In this document: in pieces, positions 44,223 through 53,350 of the stretch | Position numbering within the stretch: position 1 is the stretch's first letter | Layout of the letters: every line of letters starts with the position of its first letter | NCBI RefSeq assembly: GCF_008370045.1 | Contig: NZ_VOBN01000014.1 | Location: 92,797-156,796, forward strand | Source of the DNA: Pseudomonas sp. ANT_J12 | GTDB taxonomy: Bacteria; Pseudomonadota; Gammaproteobacteria; Pseudomonadales; Pseudomonadaceae | DNA: 64,000 nucleotides | Reading direction: 5' to 3' | Program-made: the position numbers and the translations under genes | The notes under the pieces: model-generated | Database searches by the model: none | The model's input: only the letters and a program-made list of their open reading frames with translations | What the model was told of the DNA's origin: nothing

Positions 44223-44573
44223 TTATTTTTTAATGGAAACAATTGCGGCTTTGCCGCCCTCTAGCCGAAAGGAAAACGTTACACGGTCTCCAGCCGTCAG
44301 CCCTGTCAGCTGATCTTCCGTCACTGAAAAGGCCATTGTCATTGGAGGCCACTGTACGGCTGGAACAGCTCCGTGGGAGATGGTCAACGTATGCTTCGTA
44401 GTATCTATAGCCTTGATCGTTCCCTCGGCATTGGCAACTTGAGCCTGTTTTGAATCTTGTTCCATCTGCATGCCCTCCATACCGTCCATTTTCATGCCCG
44501 GCATGTCCTCTGCATGGACAGAAAGTGAAAGCGCAAATACGGTGCTTGCAACTGCAATCATGGTCAGTTTCAT
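44223..44573 (-). CDS. cusF: CusF-like periplasmic copper chaperone, 116 aa
   Basis: Signal peptide (1-21), a Met-rich linker (MPGMKMDGMEGMQMEQ), then the CusF beta-barrel: ANAEGTIKAIDTTKHTLTISHG with the copper His, and VQWPPMTMAFSV with the Trp and Met ligands. It delivers Cu(I)/Ag(I) to the efflux pump. Its start overlaps the cusA stop (ATGA), so it is the last gene of the operon. Confidence 0.92.
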   Translation of the reverse strand: MKLTMIAVASTVFALSLSVHAEDMPGMKMDGMEGMQMEQDSKQAQVANAEGTIKAIDTTKHTLTISHGAVPAVQWPPMTMAFSVTEDQLTGLTAGDRVTFSFRLEGGKAAIVSIKK

Positions 44574-47500
44574 ACGACTTTTCCTTGAGGCTTGATGGGT
44601 GCAACTGAGAGGTGCCGACGACGCATCAGACGATAGGCTGCCGGAATGACAAACAGGGAAAGCAAAGGTGCCGTGACCATACCGCCGATCATGGGCGCGG
44701 CAATGCGGCTCATCACTTCGCTACCAGTCCCGCTGCCTAACAAGATGGGTAATAGCCCAGCGATAATGACGGCCACTGTCATGGCCTTGGGCCGAACTCT
44801 CTGCACAGCTCCTTCACGAATCGCCGCAACCAGCCCGCGCTCAGTGCTATCGCCGAGGTCTTCACGTTCAGCCCAAGCGTTCTTCAGGTAGAGCAGCATG
44901 ATCACGCCGAACTCGGCAGACACCCCGGCCAATGCGATAAAGCCGACTCCGGTGGCGACCGACAGGTTGAATCCCAACAGATAGAGGAACCATGCTCCAC
45001 CGGTCAGTGCGAATGGCAGAGTGGCCATGATCAGCAAGGCCTCATCGAAGCGGGCGAAAGTCAGGTAGAGCAGCACGAAGATGATCAACAGCGTGGCAGG
45101 TACCACCAGTTTGAGGCGTGCGTTGGCCCTTTCGAGAAACTCGAACTGTCCTGAGTAGCTCAGACTCATGCCGGGCTGCAACTTGACCTGCTCATTGACG
45201 ACCTGGCGTAGATCGGCGACCACAGAAGCAATGTCCCGACCACGCACATCTATATAAACCCAGCCTGAAGGCCGTGCGTTCTCGCTCTTGAGCATAGGCG
45301 GGCCGTCCGTGACCGTGACCTTCGCTACCGTGCCGAGGGTGATCTGGCTACCTAGCGGTGTGTAGATTGGCAACTGCGCCAAAGCGCCTAGCGAGTCACG
45401 CCACTCACGTGGGTAACGCACGTTAATCGGAAAGCGTGCGAGGCCTTCAATGGTCTCCCCGACGTTTTCGCCGCCGATAGCGCCGGCAACGATGGACTGC
45501 ACATCAGCGATATTTAGTCCGTAGCGGGCGGCGGCCTTGCGGTCGATATCCACGTCGATATAGCGGCCACCGGTCAGTCGCTCGGCCAGAGCCGAACTGA
45601 CACCGGGCACGTCCTTTGCCACCCGCTCGACGGCCTGAGTCGCCGCATCGATTTCCGTCAGGTTGCTGCCGGCAACTTTCACTCCGATGGGACTCTTGAT
45701 CCCGGTGGCCAGCATGTCGATGCGGTTACGAATCGGCGGTATCCAGATATTGGTCAACCCTGGGACTCGTACCACTCGATCCAGTTCTTCCACCAGTTTT
45801 TCCTGGGTCATCCCTGAACGCCATTGGTCATGCGGCTTGAACTGGATCGTGGTTTCGAACATTTCCAGCGGTGCGGGGTCAGTGGCGGTTTCGGCACGAC
45901 CAGCTTTACCGAAGACATGTTCGACCTCTGGCACGGTTTTGATCAGGCGGTCGGTCTGTTGCAGTAGTTGCGCCGTTTTCTGTGCCGACAACCCCGGCAG
46001 AGCCGAAGGCATATACAGCAGATCACCCTCGTCCAACGGTGGAAGAAACTCGCCACCTAGGCGTGACAATGGCCATAACGCGCTGACAAAAACCAATAGC
46101 ACCACCAGCAGCGTGATCTTTGGTCGACGCAGCACCGCGTCCAGAGCGGGCTGGTAGATCCGGATCAGCCAACGGTTTAGCGGGTTGTGCTGCTCAGTGG
46201 GGATTCGACCCCGAATCCAATAGCCCATCAGCACTGGTACCAAAGTCACTGACAATCCCGCCGCTGCGGCCATGGCGTAGGTCTTGGTGAAAGCTAATGG
46301 GCCGAACAATCGCCCTTCCTGTGCTTCCAGGGTAAAAACCGGAATGAACGACAGGGTGATGATTAACAAACAGAAGAACAGTGCTGGGCCTACTTCTGCC
46401 GCCGCTTCGGTCATTACATGCCAATGACGCTCACCCTTCAGTTCCTCCCCAGGATTGGCCGCGTGCCAGGCCTCGATCTTCTTATGGGCGTTCTCGATCA
46501 TCACCACGGCAGCATCGACCATGGCGCCGATGGCGATGGCAATCCCACCCAAGGACATGATGTTGGCGTTGATCCCTTGGTAACGCATGACGATGAAAGC
46601 AATCAACACCCCCACTGGCAGCGAAATGATCTCTACCAGCGATGAGCGCAAGTGCCAGAGAAAGATCCCGCAGACCAACGCGACGACGATGAACTCTTCG
46701 ATTAGCTTGTGGCTGAGGTTTTCCACGGCACGGTCGATCAGCTTGCTCCGGTCATAGGTGGTGACGATTTCCACCCCGACCGGCAAACTTTTTTTCAGCT
46801 CGTCGAGTTTCGTCTTGACCGCCGCAATGGTCTCGCGAGCATTCTTGCCGCTGCGCAAAATCACCACGCCGCCGACTGTCTCGCCTTCGCCGTCGAGTTC
46901 AGTAATGCCACGCCGCATTTCCGGCCCCAACTGGATCGTGGCGACATCGCCAAGACTCACCGGTACACCTCCAGCACCGAGCTTCAACGGGATAGCACGA
47001 AAGTCATTGAGCGTTTTTAGGTAGCCTGAGGCCCGCACAATGAACTCGGTCTCTGCCATCTCCAGCACGGCACCACCGGTTTCCTGATTGGCCTTGCCGA
47101 TAGCCTCGGTTACCTCAGCTTGAGTGATACCGAGGCTGGCCAGTTTGAGGGGATCAAGCTGCACCTGGTACTGCTTGACCATACCCCCCACAGTGGCCAC
47201 CTCCGCAACGTTCGGCAGGGTCTTGAGTTCGAACTTGAGAAACCAGTCCTGAAGTGCACGAAGCTGTGCAAGATCATGTCCGCCACTGCGATCCACCAGG
47301 GCGTACTGATAGATCCAACCCACTCCCGTCGCATCCGGCCCCAACGCTGGCTTTGCGCTGGCTGGCAACCGACTTTGTATCTGACTCAGATACTCCAACA
47401 CCCGTGAGCGGGCCCAGTACAGGTCAGTACCGTCCTCGAACAGCACGTAGACGAAGCTGTCACCGAAGAAGGAATAACCGCGCACCGTCTTTGCGCCTGG

Positions 47501-47728
47501 CACCGAGAGCATGGTGGTCGCCAACGGATAGGTCACCTGGTTTTCGACAATCTGCGGCGCCTGGCCTGCGTAAGGTGTACGGATGATCACCTGCACATCG
47601 GAGAGGTCTGGCAGCGCATCAATGGGCGTGCTCTGCACCGACCAAATGCCCCACGCCGTGACAAAAGGTGTCGCCAGTAGCACCAGGAATCGGTTGGCCA
47701 CTGACCAACGAATTAGGGCCGCGATCAT
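44570..47728 (-). CDS. cusA: CusA-type heavy-metal RND efflux pump, 1052 aa
   Basis: Inner-membrane proton-driven pump exporting Cu(I)/Ag(I). N-terminal RWSVANRFLVLLATPFVTAWG, periplasmic porter domains with Met residues, and the signature SLGGIAIAIGAMVDAAVVMIENAHKK in TM4 carrying the proton-relay Asp. TPIDALPDLSDVQVIIRT is the heavy-metal subfamily opening. Twelve membrane segments; full length. Coupled by four-base overlaps to cusB and cusF. Confidence 0.95.
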   Translation of the reverse strand: MIAALIRWSVANRFLVLLATPFVTAWGIWSVQSTPIDALPDLSDVQVIIRTPYAGQAPQIVENQVTYPLATTMLSVPGAKTVRGYSFFGDSFVYVLFEDGTDLYWARSRVLEYLSQIQSRLPASAKPALGPDATGVGWIYQYALVDRSGGHDLAQLRALQDWFLKFELKTLPNVAEVATVGGMVKQYQVQLDPLKLASLGITQAEVTEAIGKANQETGGAVLEMAETEFIVRASGYLKTLNDFRAIPLKLGAGGVPVSLGDVATIQLGPEMRRGITELDGEGETVGGVVILRSGKNARETIAAVKTKLDELKKSLPVGVEIVTTYDRSKLIDRAVENLSHKLIEEFIVVALVCGIFLWHLRSSLVEIISLPVGVLIAFIVMRYQGINANIMSLGGIAIAIGAMVDAAVVMIENAHKKIEAWHAANPGEELKGERHWHVMTEAAAEVGPALFFCLLIITLSFIPVFTLEAQEGRLFGPLAFTKTYAMAAAAGLSVTLVPVLMGYWIRGRIPTEQHNPLNRWLIRIYQPALDAVLRRPKITLLVVLLVFVSALWPLSRLGGEFLPPLDEGDLLYMPSALPGLSAQKTAQLLQQTDRLIKTVPEVEHVFGKAGRAETATDPAPLEMFETTIQFKPHDQWRSGMTQEKLVEELDRVVRVPGLTNIWIPPIRNRIDMLATGIKSPIGVKVAGSNLTEIDAATQAVERVAKDVPGVSSALAERLTGGRYIDVDIDRKAAARYGLNIADVQSIVAGAIGGENVGETIEGLARFPINVRYPREWRDSLGALAQLPIYTPLGSQITLGTVAKVTVTDGPPMLKSENARPSGWVYIDVRGRDIASVVADLRQVVNEQVKLQPGMSLSYSGQFEFLERANARLKLVVPATLLIIFVLLYLTFARFDEALLIMATLPFALTGGAWFLYLLGFNLSVATGVGFIALAGVSAEFGVIMLLYLKNAWAEREDLGDSTERGLVAAIREGAVQRVRPKAMTVAVIIAGLLPILLGSGTGSEVMSRIAAPMIGGMVTAPLLSLFVIPAAYRLMRRRHLSVAPIKPQGKVV

Positions 47729-49209
47729 GGCTGGCTCCCCGATTTATCCAGGCGCTCAACACGCAAACCATCATCGGTCTGGCTGACCGCGATACGAACC
47801 TTGTCGCCCGCTTTGAGGCCCTGTATCAGAGCCGGACTGGCGAGTGGGAAAGTCATCGTCATGCCAGGCATGCCCAGCGTCTTGAAGGGGCCATGGGTGA
47901 GCGTGACTTCTTTGTCGTTGATCTCAACGATCTGCCCATCCGCCTCATGAAAACTGGAGGTTGCTGCGCTGGGCAGTGACTCTTCCTCCGAGCTTGCAAC
48001 GATTCCCTTAAGACTGGCCTCCGAGTCGAGCAGGAACTGGCCAGACGTAACCACCTTCTGGCCTTCTTCCAGACCTTTCACTATCGCCGTCTTGCCATCG
48101 CTTTCCTGCCCGAGGTGCACTTCCACTGGACGGTAGCGGCCCGCGTCTTCGGCGAGCATCACCAAGGCACGTCGGCCAGTGCGAATGACGGCCTCGCTCG
48201 GCACCCACAACACACTTTGCCCGGTCGAGCGATTCAGGCGTACCTGCGCCGTCAAACCCGGTATGAGGCGTCCGTCGGGATTGGGGAGTTCCACCCGCAC
48301 GCGAAGAGTGCGGCTGTCCGGGTTGGTCTCGGGTAAAATCGCGCTGACCTTGCCACTGAGCATTGTCCCTGGGAAGGCTGGCAGACGCGCTTCGACCGCC
48401 TGCCCCACGGTGATCAATCCGGCATCCGATTCTGGAACGGCCACGGCGAGCCAGTCACTGCTCAAGCCATTGACGCGTGCCAGAGTATCGCCAGTCGCCA
48501 CAGTCATACCCGCACGTACATTCAATTCTTGCAGCACACCACCAATAGGGCTGGTGAGAGTCAGGTAGGGTTGAACCTTGCCGCCACGCTCTGCCTGAGC
48601 AATCAATGCTGCTGGCATACCGGTGAGCCGCAGTCGCTGACGGGCCGCAGCCAACAGGTCAGCATCCCCGCTGCGCTTCAATGCAAGAAACTCTGTCTGG
48701 GCAGCCGCCCAATCCGGCACCAGGATATCCGCTAACGCCGCGTTGGCTTTGAGCACATCACCGGGAGCGTGGGCATAGACCCGCTCCACAAAGCCCGTGG
48801 TGCGTGCCTGAATCACCGCGACATCACGTTCGTTGAATCCCAAAACACCCGTCACATCGAGGCTGGAGTCAAAGATTCCACGGGTGACTGTTGCAAAACG
48901 CAGACCGAGATTCTGGGTCAGACTCGGATCGATACTGACGGTCGCACGATCCCCTGCGCCACCGGCGTACTTAGGAACCAGTTGCATGTCCATGAAGGGG
49001 GACTTACCCGGCTTATCGAATTTTTGCTGCGGGTACATGGGGTCATACCAATACAGAGCCTTGCGTTCGTCAGGTGAATCGAGGGTCTGCTCCTGGGCAG
49101 AACTGGATACCCCATTCATGCGCTGTTGAGCGAACCAGTAACCACCGGCAATACCGAACGCCAGCGAGATGCCTACCAACAATGCCCCGTTCCCTTTTTT
49201 AAGGATCAT
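47725..49209 (-). CDS. cusB: CusB-type periplasmic adaptor with fused CusF domain, 494 aa
   Basis: Links CusA to the outer-membrane channel. N-terminal membrane anchor (GALLVGISLAFGIAGGYWFA), the YYDPMYPQQKFDKPGKSPFMDMQLVPKY-type heavy-metal-binding segment near residue 55, lipoyl/barrel domains, and, in the last 75 residues, a CusF-like domain (GQIVEINDKEVTLTHGPFK, MPGMTMTFPL). Start ATG 49209 overlaps the cusC stop; a longer frame adds 11 residues. The fusion adds a second metal chaperone to the pump. Confidence 0.93.
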   Translation of the reverse strand: MILKKGNGALLVGISLAFGIAGGYWFAQQRMNGVSSSAQEQTLDSPDERKALYWYDPMYPQQKFDKPGKSPFMDMQLVPKYAGGAGDRATVSIDPSLTQNLGLRFATVTRGIFDSSLDVTGVLGFNERDVAVIQARTTGFVERVYAHAPGDVLKANAALADILVPDWAAAQTEFLALKRSGDADLLAAARQRLRLTGMPAALIAQAERGGKVQPYLTLTSPIGGVLQELNVRAGMTVATGDTLARVNGLSSDWLAVAVPESDAGLITVGQAVEARLPAFPGTMLSGKVSAILPETNPDSRTLRVRVELPNPDGRLIPGLTAQVRLNRSTGQSVLWVPSEAVIRTGRRALVMLAEDAGRYRPVEVHLGQESDGKTAIVKGLEEGQKVVTSGQFLLDSEASLKGIVASSEEESLPSAATSSFHEADGQIVEINDKEVTLTHGPFKTLGMPGMTMTFPLASPALIQGLKAGDKVRIAVSQTDDGLRVERLDKSGSQP

Positions 49210-50450
49210 TGGCTGGACTCCCCATAAGCAAAATACAACCACGCACTGGTCAGCGCTCGCTGCTCTTCCACGTCGATCTGTTTGAGGCGGGCCTCGATGA
49301 GTTCACGACGGGCGGCAACAACGGCGTTTAAATCGCCTTTTCCCGAGCGATAACTGGCCATGCTGAGTTCGACCTTTTCCTTAGCCAGCGGCAACAGGCT
49401 TTCCTGGTTACGGCGTACCGCACGACTCAGGCGCTCGTAGTCAGCCAGTTCGTTTTCCAGTTGCTGGGTATGCTCGCGTGACAGGGCTTCGCGCTCGGCC
49501 TCAAGCTGACTGAGTTCCGCCTGTTTGGCTGCGATTTTGGGGTTTTGGCGAGAGTCAGGAAACAGCGGTAGATCCCAGGAAAATTGCACGCTGACCATAT
49601 CGCCGAACTCACGGCCACGGCGCTGGTAATCCAGTTCCCAGCTCCAGTCTGACTGCTTCTCCGACACAGCTTCACGAACCTTGGCTTGCGCTTCGCGGGT
49701 CATCGGTGCAAACGCTGCCAACTCGGGATGGTGTTGCAGTTTATGAGAGTAACTTGAGGTGTCGACGGGCCATTCAGGCAAGCTGCCCACAGGCTTGTCG
49801 TTGGCGGCGGAGCCAATCCAGCGTTTGAGGGCCGCTCGAGCCTGTGCTCTCTGGAGAATCAGATCGTCCTGCTGCTCCGCCAGTTGAGCTGCTTCCTGCT
49901 TGGGTGTCACCGCATCGGCGGGTTGAGCGCGGCCACCGGCAATTTGGGCCCGGACGGTATCGCTCAGCAGGCGGTTTTCTTTGTAGAAGTCCTGGAAAAG
50001 CACATCTTTGCGCTCAACCGCGTAGCTGCTGATCCAGGCCAACGCCGTGGACTAGCGCACCTTCAGACGTTCGACTCGACGCTCCGCAGAGGCACGATCA
50101 ATAGCTGCATCGGCGACTTCGATACGCGCTTTGCGCTTGTCGCTATTGGGCATCTCCTGCCTGACCCCGACAATCTGCATAGTCATGAAGTCTTGGTCGA
50201 TACTCCAACGATCCGGCCCGCCGATGGGGTAGTTCTGCACGCCCACCAGGAGCTTGGGATCAGGTAATTCACCAGCAGGGATGGCTGCATTGCTGGCAGC
50301 CTGAATTTTCGCGTCTTGTGCGGTCAGCGACGGCGCATTGTTTTCTGCCAGCCGCAACGCTTCATCGAGCGTCAATGCGGCAGCGAAACTCGGCAATGCC
50401 AGCACGCTTGCCGCTAGGCCGGCCACTAGAGACCAGCCTGTGCATTTCAC
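49206..50450 (-). pseudogene. cusC: cusC outer-membrane channel split by an in-frame TAG
   Basis: The two halves are in the same frame and together make a TolC/CusC-family channel: signal peptide and LTLDEALRLAENNAPSLTAQDAKI, YPIGGPDRW, up to RRVERLKVR; then TAG at 50052-50054; then WISSYAVERKDVLFQDFYKEN and the C-terminal helices to the stop at 49206. The only defect is the nonsense codon. Without read-through the pump would lack its own outer-membrane partner. I place the start at GTG 50450, which gives a short signal peptide. Confidence 0.88.
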
Positions 50451-50560
50451 TTGGAGTTCATGTTTACGATTCCTGTAATCATCCACTGCACGCGTCAAAA
50501 GACATGCGCGCAGCTAGTCCATCCCGCTAATGCGGAATGAGGCTCAATGTGGGACAGGAA

Positions 50561-50902
50561 TCAAACTCGGTGCGGTCGCCATACCCCGGACGGGGTCTGT
50601 ACAGGTAGGGAGTCGCTGATGAGGGAAAGCACTACGGGGCTGAACACGGTTACAGGAGGCTTGAAGATCGAGACTTGCAGCATGCCGCCCGTCTTGCATT
50701 CCTGGCCCGGCTTGCAAGGTTTACCGTGCTCGGAAGGGCTTTTCATGTCGTTGCAGCAGTCCATCCCCATATCGTCCATCATCGCCATGCCCATCGTCTT
50801 CATTGGGCACGGTTCTGTCGGTGCCTGAACGCCCGCCATCCCGCTGAGGGGAAGCGCCAAGCTGATCATGAAGATGATGCAAAACCGCAGATAGCGTTTC
50901 AT
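50561..50902 (-). CDS. Met/Cys-rich exported protein heading the cus operon, 113 aa
   Basis: Signal peptide (1-25), then a segment dense in potential copper ligands: CPMKTMGMAMMDDMGMDCCNDM, and CKPGQEC. The C-terminal part is hydrophobic with a weak helix. It lies 110 bases before cusC on the same strand. Similar small proteins precede cusCBA in other Pseudomonas. No named family. Confidence 0.7.
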   Translation of the reverse strand: MKRYLRFCIIFMISLALPLSGMAGVQAPTEPCPMKTMGMAMMDDMGMDCCNDMKSPSEHGKPCKPGQECKTGGMLQVSIFKPPVTVFSPVVLSLISDSLPVQTPSGVWRPHRV

Positions 50903-51130
50903 GGTCTGGAGTCTAGTCGCTGAGAATGGCTCTTACAATTGGAAGCGGTCGGCCCAATAGGCCTGCCAAAGGCGATAAAGCACATCCTAAGTTAAGCCAA
51001 CATTACCGACGCGAAATAAAGTTTCTGACATGCAGTTTCTAGATCTGCAGTGGTTAAAAACCGATCAAGGCATCACTCAAGCCAATTCAGCCGAGACGTA
51101 TTACTTCGTCTGCACAGCTGCGTGGCTGGG

Positions 51131-51262
51131 TTATCTCAGTTGCCATTGCATGAGGATAATACTCACAGCCAAACCGAGTGTAAGGATTCCGATTCCAAGC
51201 GAAACTCCGATAAGCAGAGGACGTTTCCACAAGGCTCTAATCTCCGGTTTTCGATTACTCAA
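51131..51262 (-). CDS. small single-span membrane protein, about 43 aa
   Basis: Read on the minus strand: a basic N-terminus (SNRKPEIRALWKRP) followed by one clear membrane helix (LLIGVSLGIGILTLGLAVSI) and a short tail ending MQWQLR. The start is uncertain: TTG 51262 is used and the frame is open further upstream. Positive-inside charge distribution makes it believable. No family recognised. Confidence 0.45.
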   Translation of the reverse strand: MSNRKPEIRALWKRPLLIGVSLGIGILTLGLAVSIILMQWQLR

Positions 51263-51465
51263 CGAATATTGAGTACAAGCATGAGAGCAATTACCAAGCC
51301 AGTTGGTAGGTCACCACGACTTTGCGATGAAATGGCCACTTCAGGACGGTAGATTCATATTGCTTCACGGAGCATTCCCCAAAAGTGGGGTGACCTTCCT
51401 TACAAATGGTGCTGAGTTCCCGAGAGTGGTGCAGGCATTGGGGCTATGACTGATTTCATCCATTA
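51263..51465. other. gap with decayed sequence
   Basis: No gene seen. A short hairpin (CCCC/GGGG at about 51372-51392) is present near the ChrB remnant. Confidence 0.3.
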
Positions 51466-51612
51466 GCTGTCCTTCGCGGTTTTGCGCGATGGTGCCTATC
51501 TGTTGCCTGACTCCAATGTCTGTCGTGAAGCCCTGGCGTCCGTCGAACGCGACATCTTTTCCATCAATGGCACTGCTTACATCCTTCCGGTGGTCGATCC
51601 GCAGGGCACTCG
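51466..51612 (+). pseudogene. chrB fragment (chromate-resistance regulator)
   Basis: About 45 codons match the N-terminal region of ChrB: FAVLRDGAYLLPDSNVCREA, then INGTAYILPVVDPQG. Both ends are missing and the frame runs on into the antisense of rcnA. It is evidence that a chromate locus once stood here. Confidence 0.6.
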
Positions 51613-51621
51613 GACATCACC

Positions 51622-52758
51622 TTATGCGTTCAGGCCGATCCAGCCATGGAACCCTACGTACAGACCAACACAAATGATCAACACGCTGGATAGGTACGGC
51701 GCACGACGAGCAACGGTGCCAAGCCATGGCCAGCGGTTAGATGCCTGCTTAGCGCCAATGGCCGCAGCAGCACCCACAGTCACCAAGGTGAGCGCCAATC
51801 CGATGCTGAAGCACAGGACGAGCATGCCTCCCAGCGCGACTTCTTTAACCTGAAGGCAGAGCAGCAGGACAGTGATTGCGGCAGGGCAAGGAATCAGACC
51901 ACCAGTCAGACCGAACATGACGATCTGACCCGTGGTCACCTCGCGGTTGGTGAAGCGTTTACGGATATCATTGGCATGTGCACGTTCGTGCGCATCCTGA
52001 TAGCCATCAATCGACAACTCCAGGCCTTCCAGTTCGGAATGCGTGTGCCCGTGATCATGCTCTAGGTATTCCAGGTCATAATCATGGGAATGACCTGCAT
52101 GGCCCAGACTCAAGCGGGCACTGAACTCATGAGGCTCCGGGATATCGACTGCCGACTCCAGGAAGCCTTCGCGCTCGACGAAAGAGAACGATTGAGTGCT
52201 GCCGTCCGGACGAGTAGTCATCAGGCGAACATCTGAGGCTGTCCAGGCGTGTCCGGTCAATGTCTTCAGGCGCCAATGCGGTGGCACGTCTTCTTCGAAG
52301 ATCGACAGCTCAACACGGCCATGGCCAGTATCGATTCGGTGGGTCTCATCATGATGACCATGGTCATGCTCGTCGTGGTGATGATCATCACCTTGCTCGA
52401 ACTTGAACATCTGCTCACCGCGCCAGGTACGCCACAGCATCCACAGCGCAATCACGATGATCAGTGCAGAGGACGCAAGCTGGAAGTACGGCTCAGTGGT
52501 TTGAGCATCCAGTCCTTTGCCCAGGTACATGCCGCCGATGGCGACCAACCACACCACAGCGGTGTGCGACAGCGTCGCGGCCAAGCCCAACAATACGGCT
52601 TGTTTTACCGAGCCACGAATGGCCACGATGAAGGCTGCCATCATAGTTTTTGAATGGCCCGGTTCAAGCCCATGCAAGGCTCCGAGCAGAATAGCGCTCG
52701 GGAAATACAGCCAGGCGTGAGCCCCGCCTTGTTGCAGCAGTTCAGCGAAGTTGGGCAT
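51622..52758 (-). CDS. rcnA: RcnA-type nickel/cobalt exporter, 378 aa
   Basis: Membrane exporter of the NiCoT/RcnA group. Two helix blocks: HGLEPGHSKTMMAAFIVAI (the HxxxGH-type motif) and GGLIPCPAAITVLLLCLQ. Between them lies a long cytoplasmic loop with His clusters (DDHHHDEHDHGHHDE; HAGHSHDYDLEYLEHDHGHTHSE). The N-terminal start ATG 52758 lies seven bases after the rcnR stop. Expected role: efflux of Ni/Co when RcnR releases. Confidence 0.92.
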   Translation of the reverse strand: MPNFAELLQQGGAHAWLYFPSAILLGALHGLEPGHSKTMMAAFIVAIRGSVKQAVLLGLAATLSHTAVVWLVAIGGMYLGKGLDAQTTEPYFQLASSALIIVIALWMLWRTWRGEQMFKFEQGDDHHHDEHDHGHHDETHRIDTGHGRVELSIFEEDVPPHWRLKTLTGHAWTASDVRLMTTRPDGSTQSFSFVEREGFLESAVDIPEPHEFSARLSLGHAGHSHDYDLEYLEHDHGHTHSELEGLELSIDGYQDAHERAHANDIRKRFTNREVTTGQIVMFGLTGGLIPCPAAITVLLLCLQVKEVALGGMLVLCFSIGLALTLVTVGAAAAIGAKQASNRWPWLGTVARRAPYLSSVLIICVGLYVGFHGWIGLNA

Positions 52759-52765
52759 ATCAGAC

Positions 52766-53065
52766 CTAGAGGTATTTGGTGATTTGTTTGAACGCTTCCA
52801 GCGGTGCGCGCTCGCCATTACCTAACGCCGAAACGGTGTCCTCAAGGCAGTGATCGATGTGATCCTGGATGAGCGTGCGCTTTGCCTGGCAGACCGCTTT
52901 TTCGACAGCGTGCAACTGCTGAGCAATGTCCACGCATTCACGACCCTCTTCGATCATGGTGATGATGCCGCGTAAATGGCCATCAGCCCGCTTGAGGCGC
53001 TTGATGATCGCCTCGTGACTTTGGTGGGTGTGCGGATGGCTATGCTGGTGTTCTTGCTCACTCAT
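52766..53065 (-). CDS. rcnR: RcnR/CsoR-family metal-responsive repressor, 99 aa
   Basis: All-helical DUF156 repressor: an unusually His-rich N-terminus (EQEHQHSHPHTHQSHE), then IIKRLKRADGHLRGIITMIEEGRECVDIAQQLHAVEKA with the conserved Cys and His ligands, and LIQDHIDHCLEDTV. ATG 53065 is chosen; a seven-residue extension is possible. It is first gene of the rcnRA operon and faces a perfect G-tract palindrome at 53104-53126. Confidence 0.92.
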   Translation of the reverse strand: MSEQEHQHSHPHTHQSHEAIIKRLKRADGHLRGIITMIEEGRECVDIAQQLHAVEKAVCQAKRTLIQDHIDHCLEDTVSALGNGERAPLEAFKQITKYL

Positions 53066-53103
53066 GACTTGAGCCTCGGGCCCCAAAGAATTACGCTGGC
53101 ATC

Positions 53104-53126
53104 CTATCCCCCCCAGGGGGATAGGT
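53104..53126. promoter_or_regulatory. RcnR operator, 10-bp-arm palindrome
   Basis: CCTATCCCCC (53104-53113) and GGGGGATAGG (53117-53126) are perfect reverse complements around a three-base centre. G-tract palindromes flanked by short inverted bases are the known operator type of RcnR/CsoR proteins. It lies 39 bases before the rcnR start. Confidence 0.8.
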
Positions 53127-53170
53127 CAAACGTAACAAAACCCTATAAAACAAGTTTAAACCCGAACGCC

Positions 53171-53350
53171 ATGTTCAGCAGAACGCTGACAACGACGGTG
53201 GTACTCACGCTTACTCTCGCCATAGTTTGTGGCCTGGGCCAGGCATACCTATATCTTGTCAGTGACGTCGAAACAGCTAGCATGGGAGATTGCGCAAGGC
53301 ATACAAGCGATCTCTTGCTTTCACTCGTGATCAGCAGGCCACGCGGGTAA
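53171..53350 (+). CDS. doubtful small exported protein, 59 aa
   Basis: ATG frame with a signal-like N-terminus (RTLTTTVVLTLTLAIVCGL) and a short remainder with one Cys. Its end overlaps the copS 3' end on the opposite strand by 30 bases. Family not recognised; could be a truncated gene. Confidence 0.3.
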   Translation: MFSRTLTTTVVLTLTLAIVCGLGQAYLYLVSDVETASMGDCARHTSDLLLSLVISRPRG

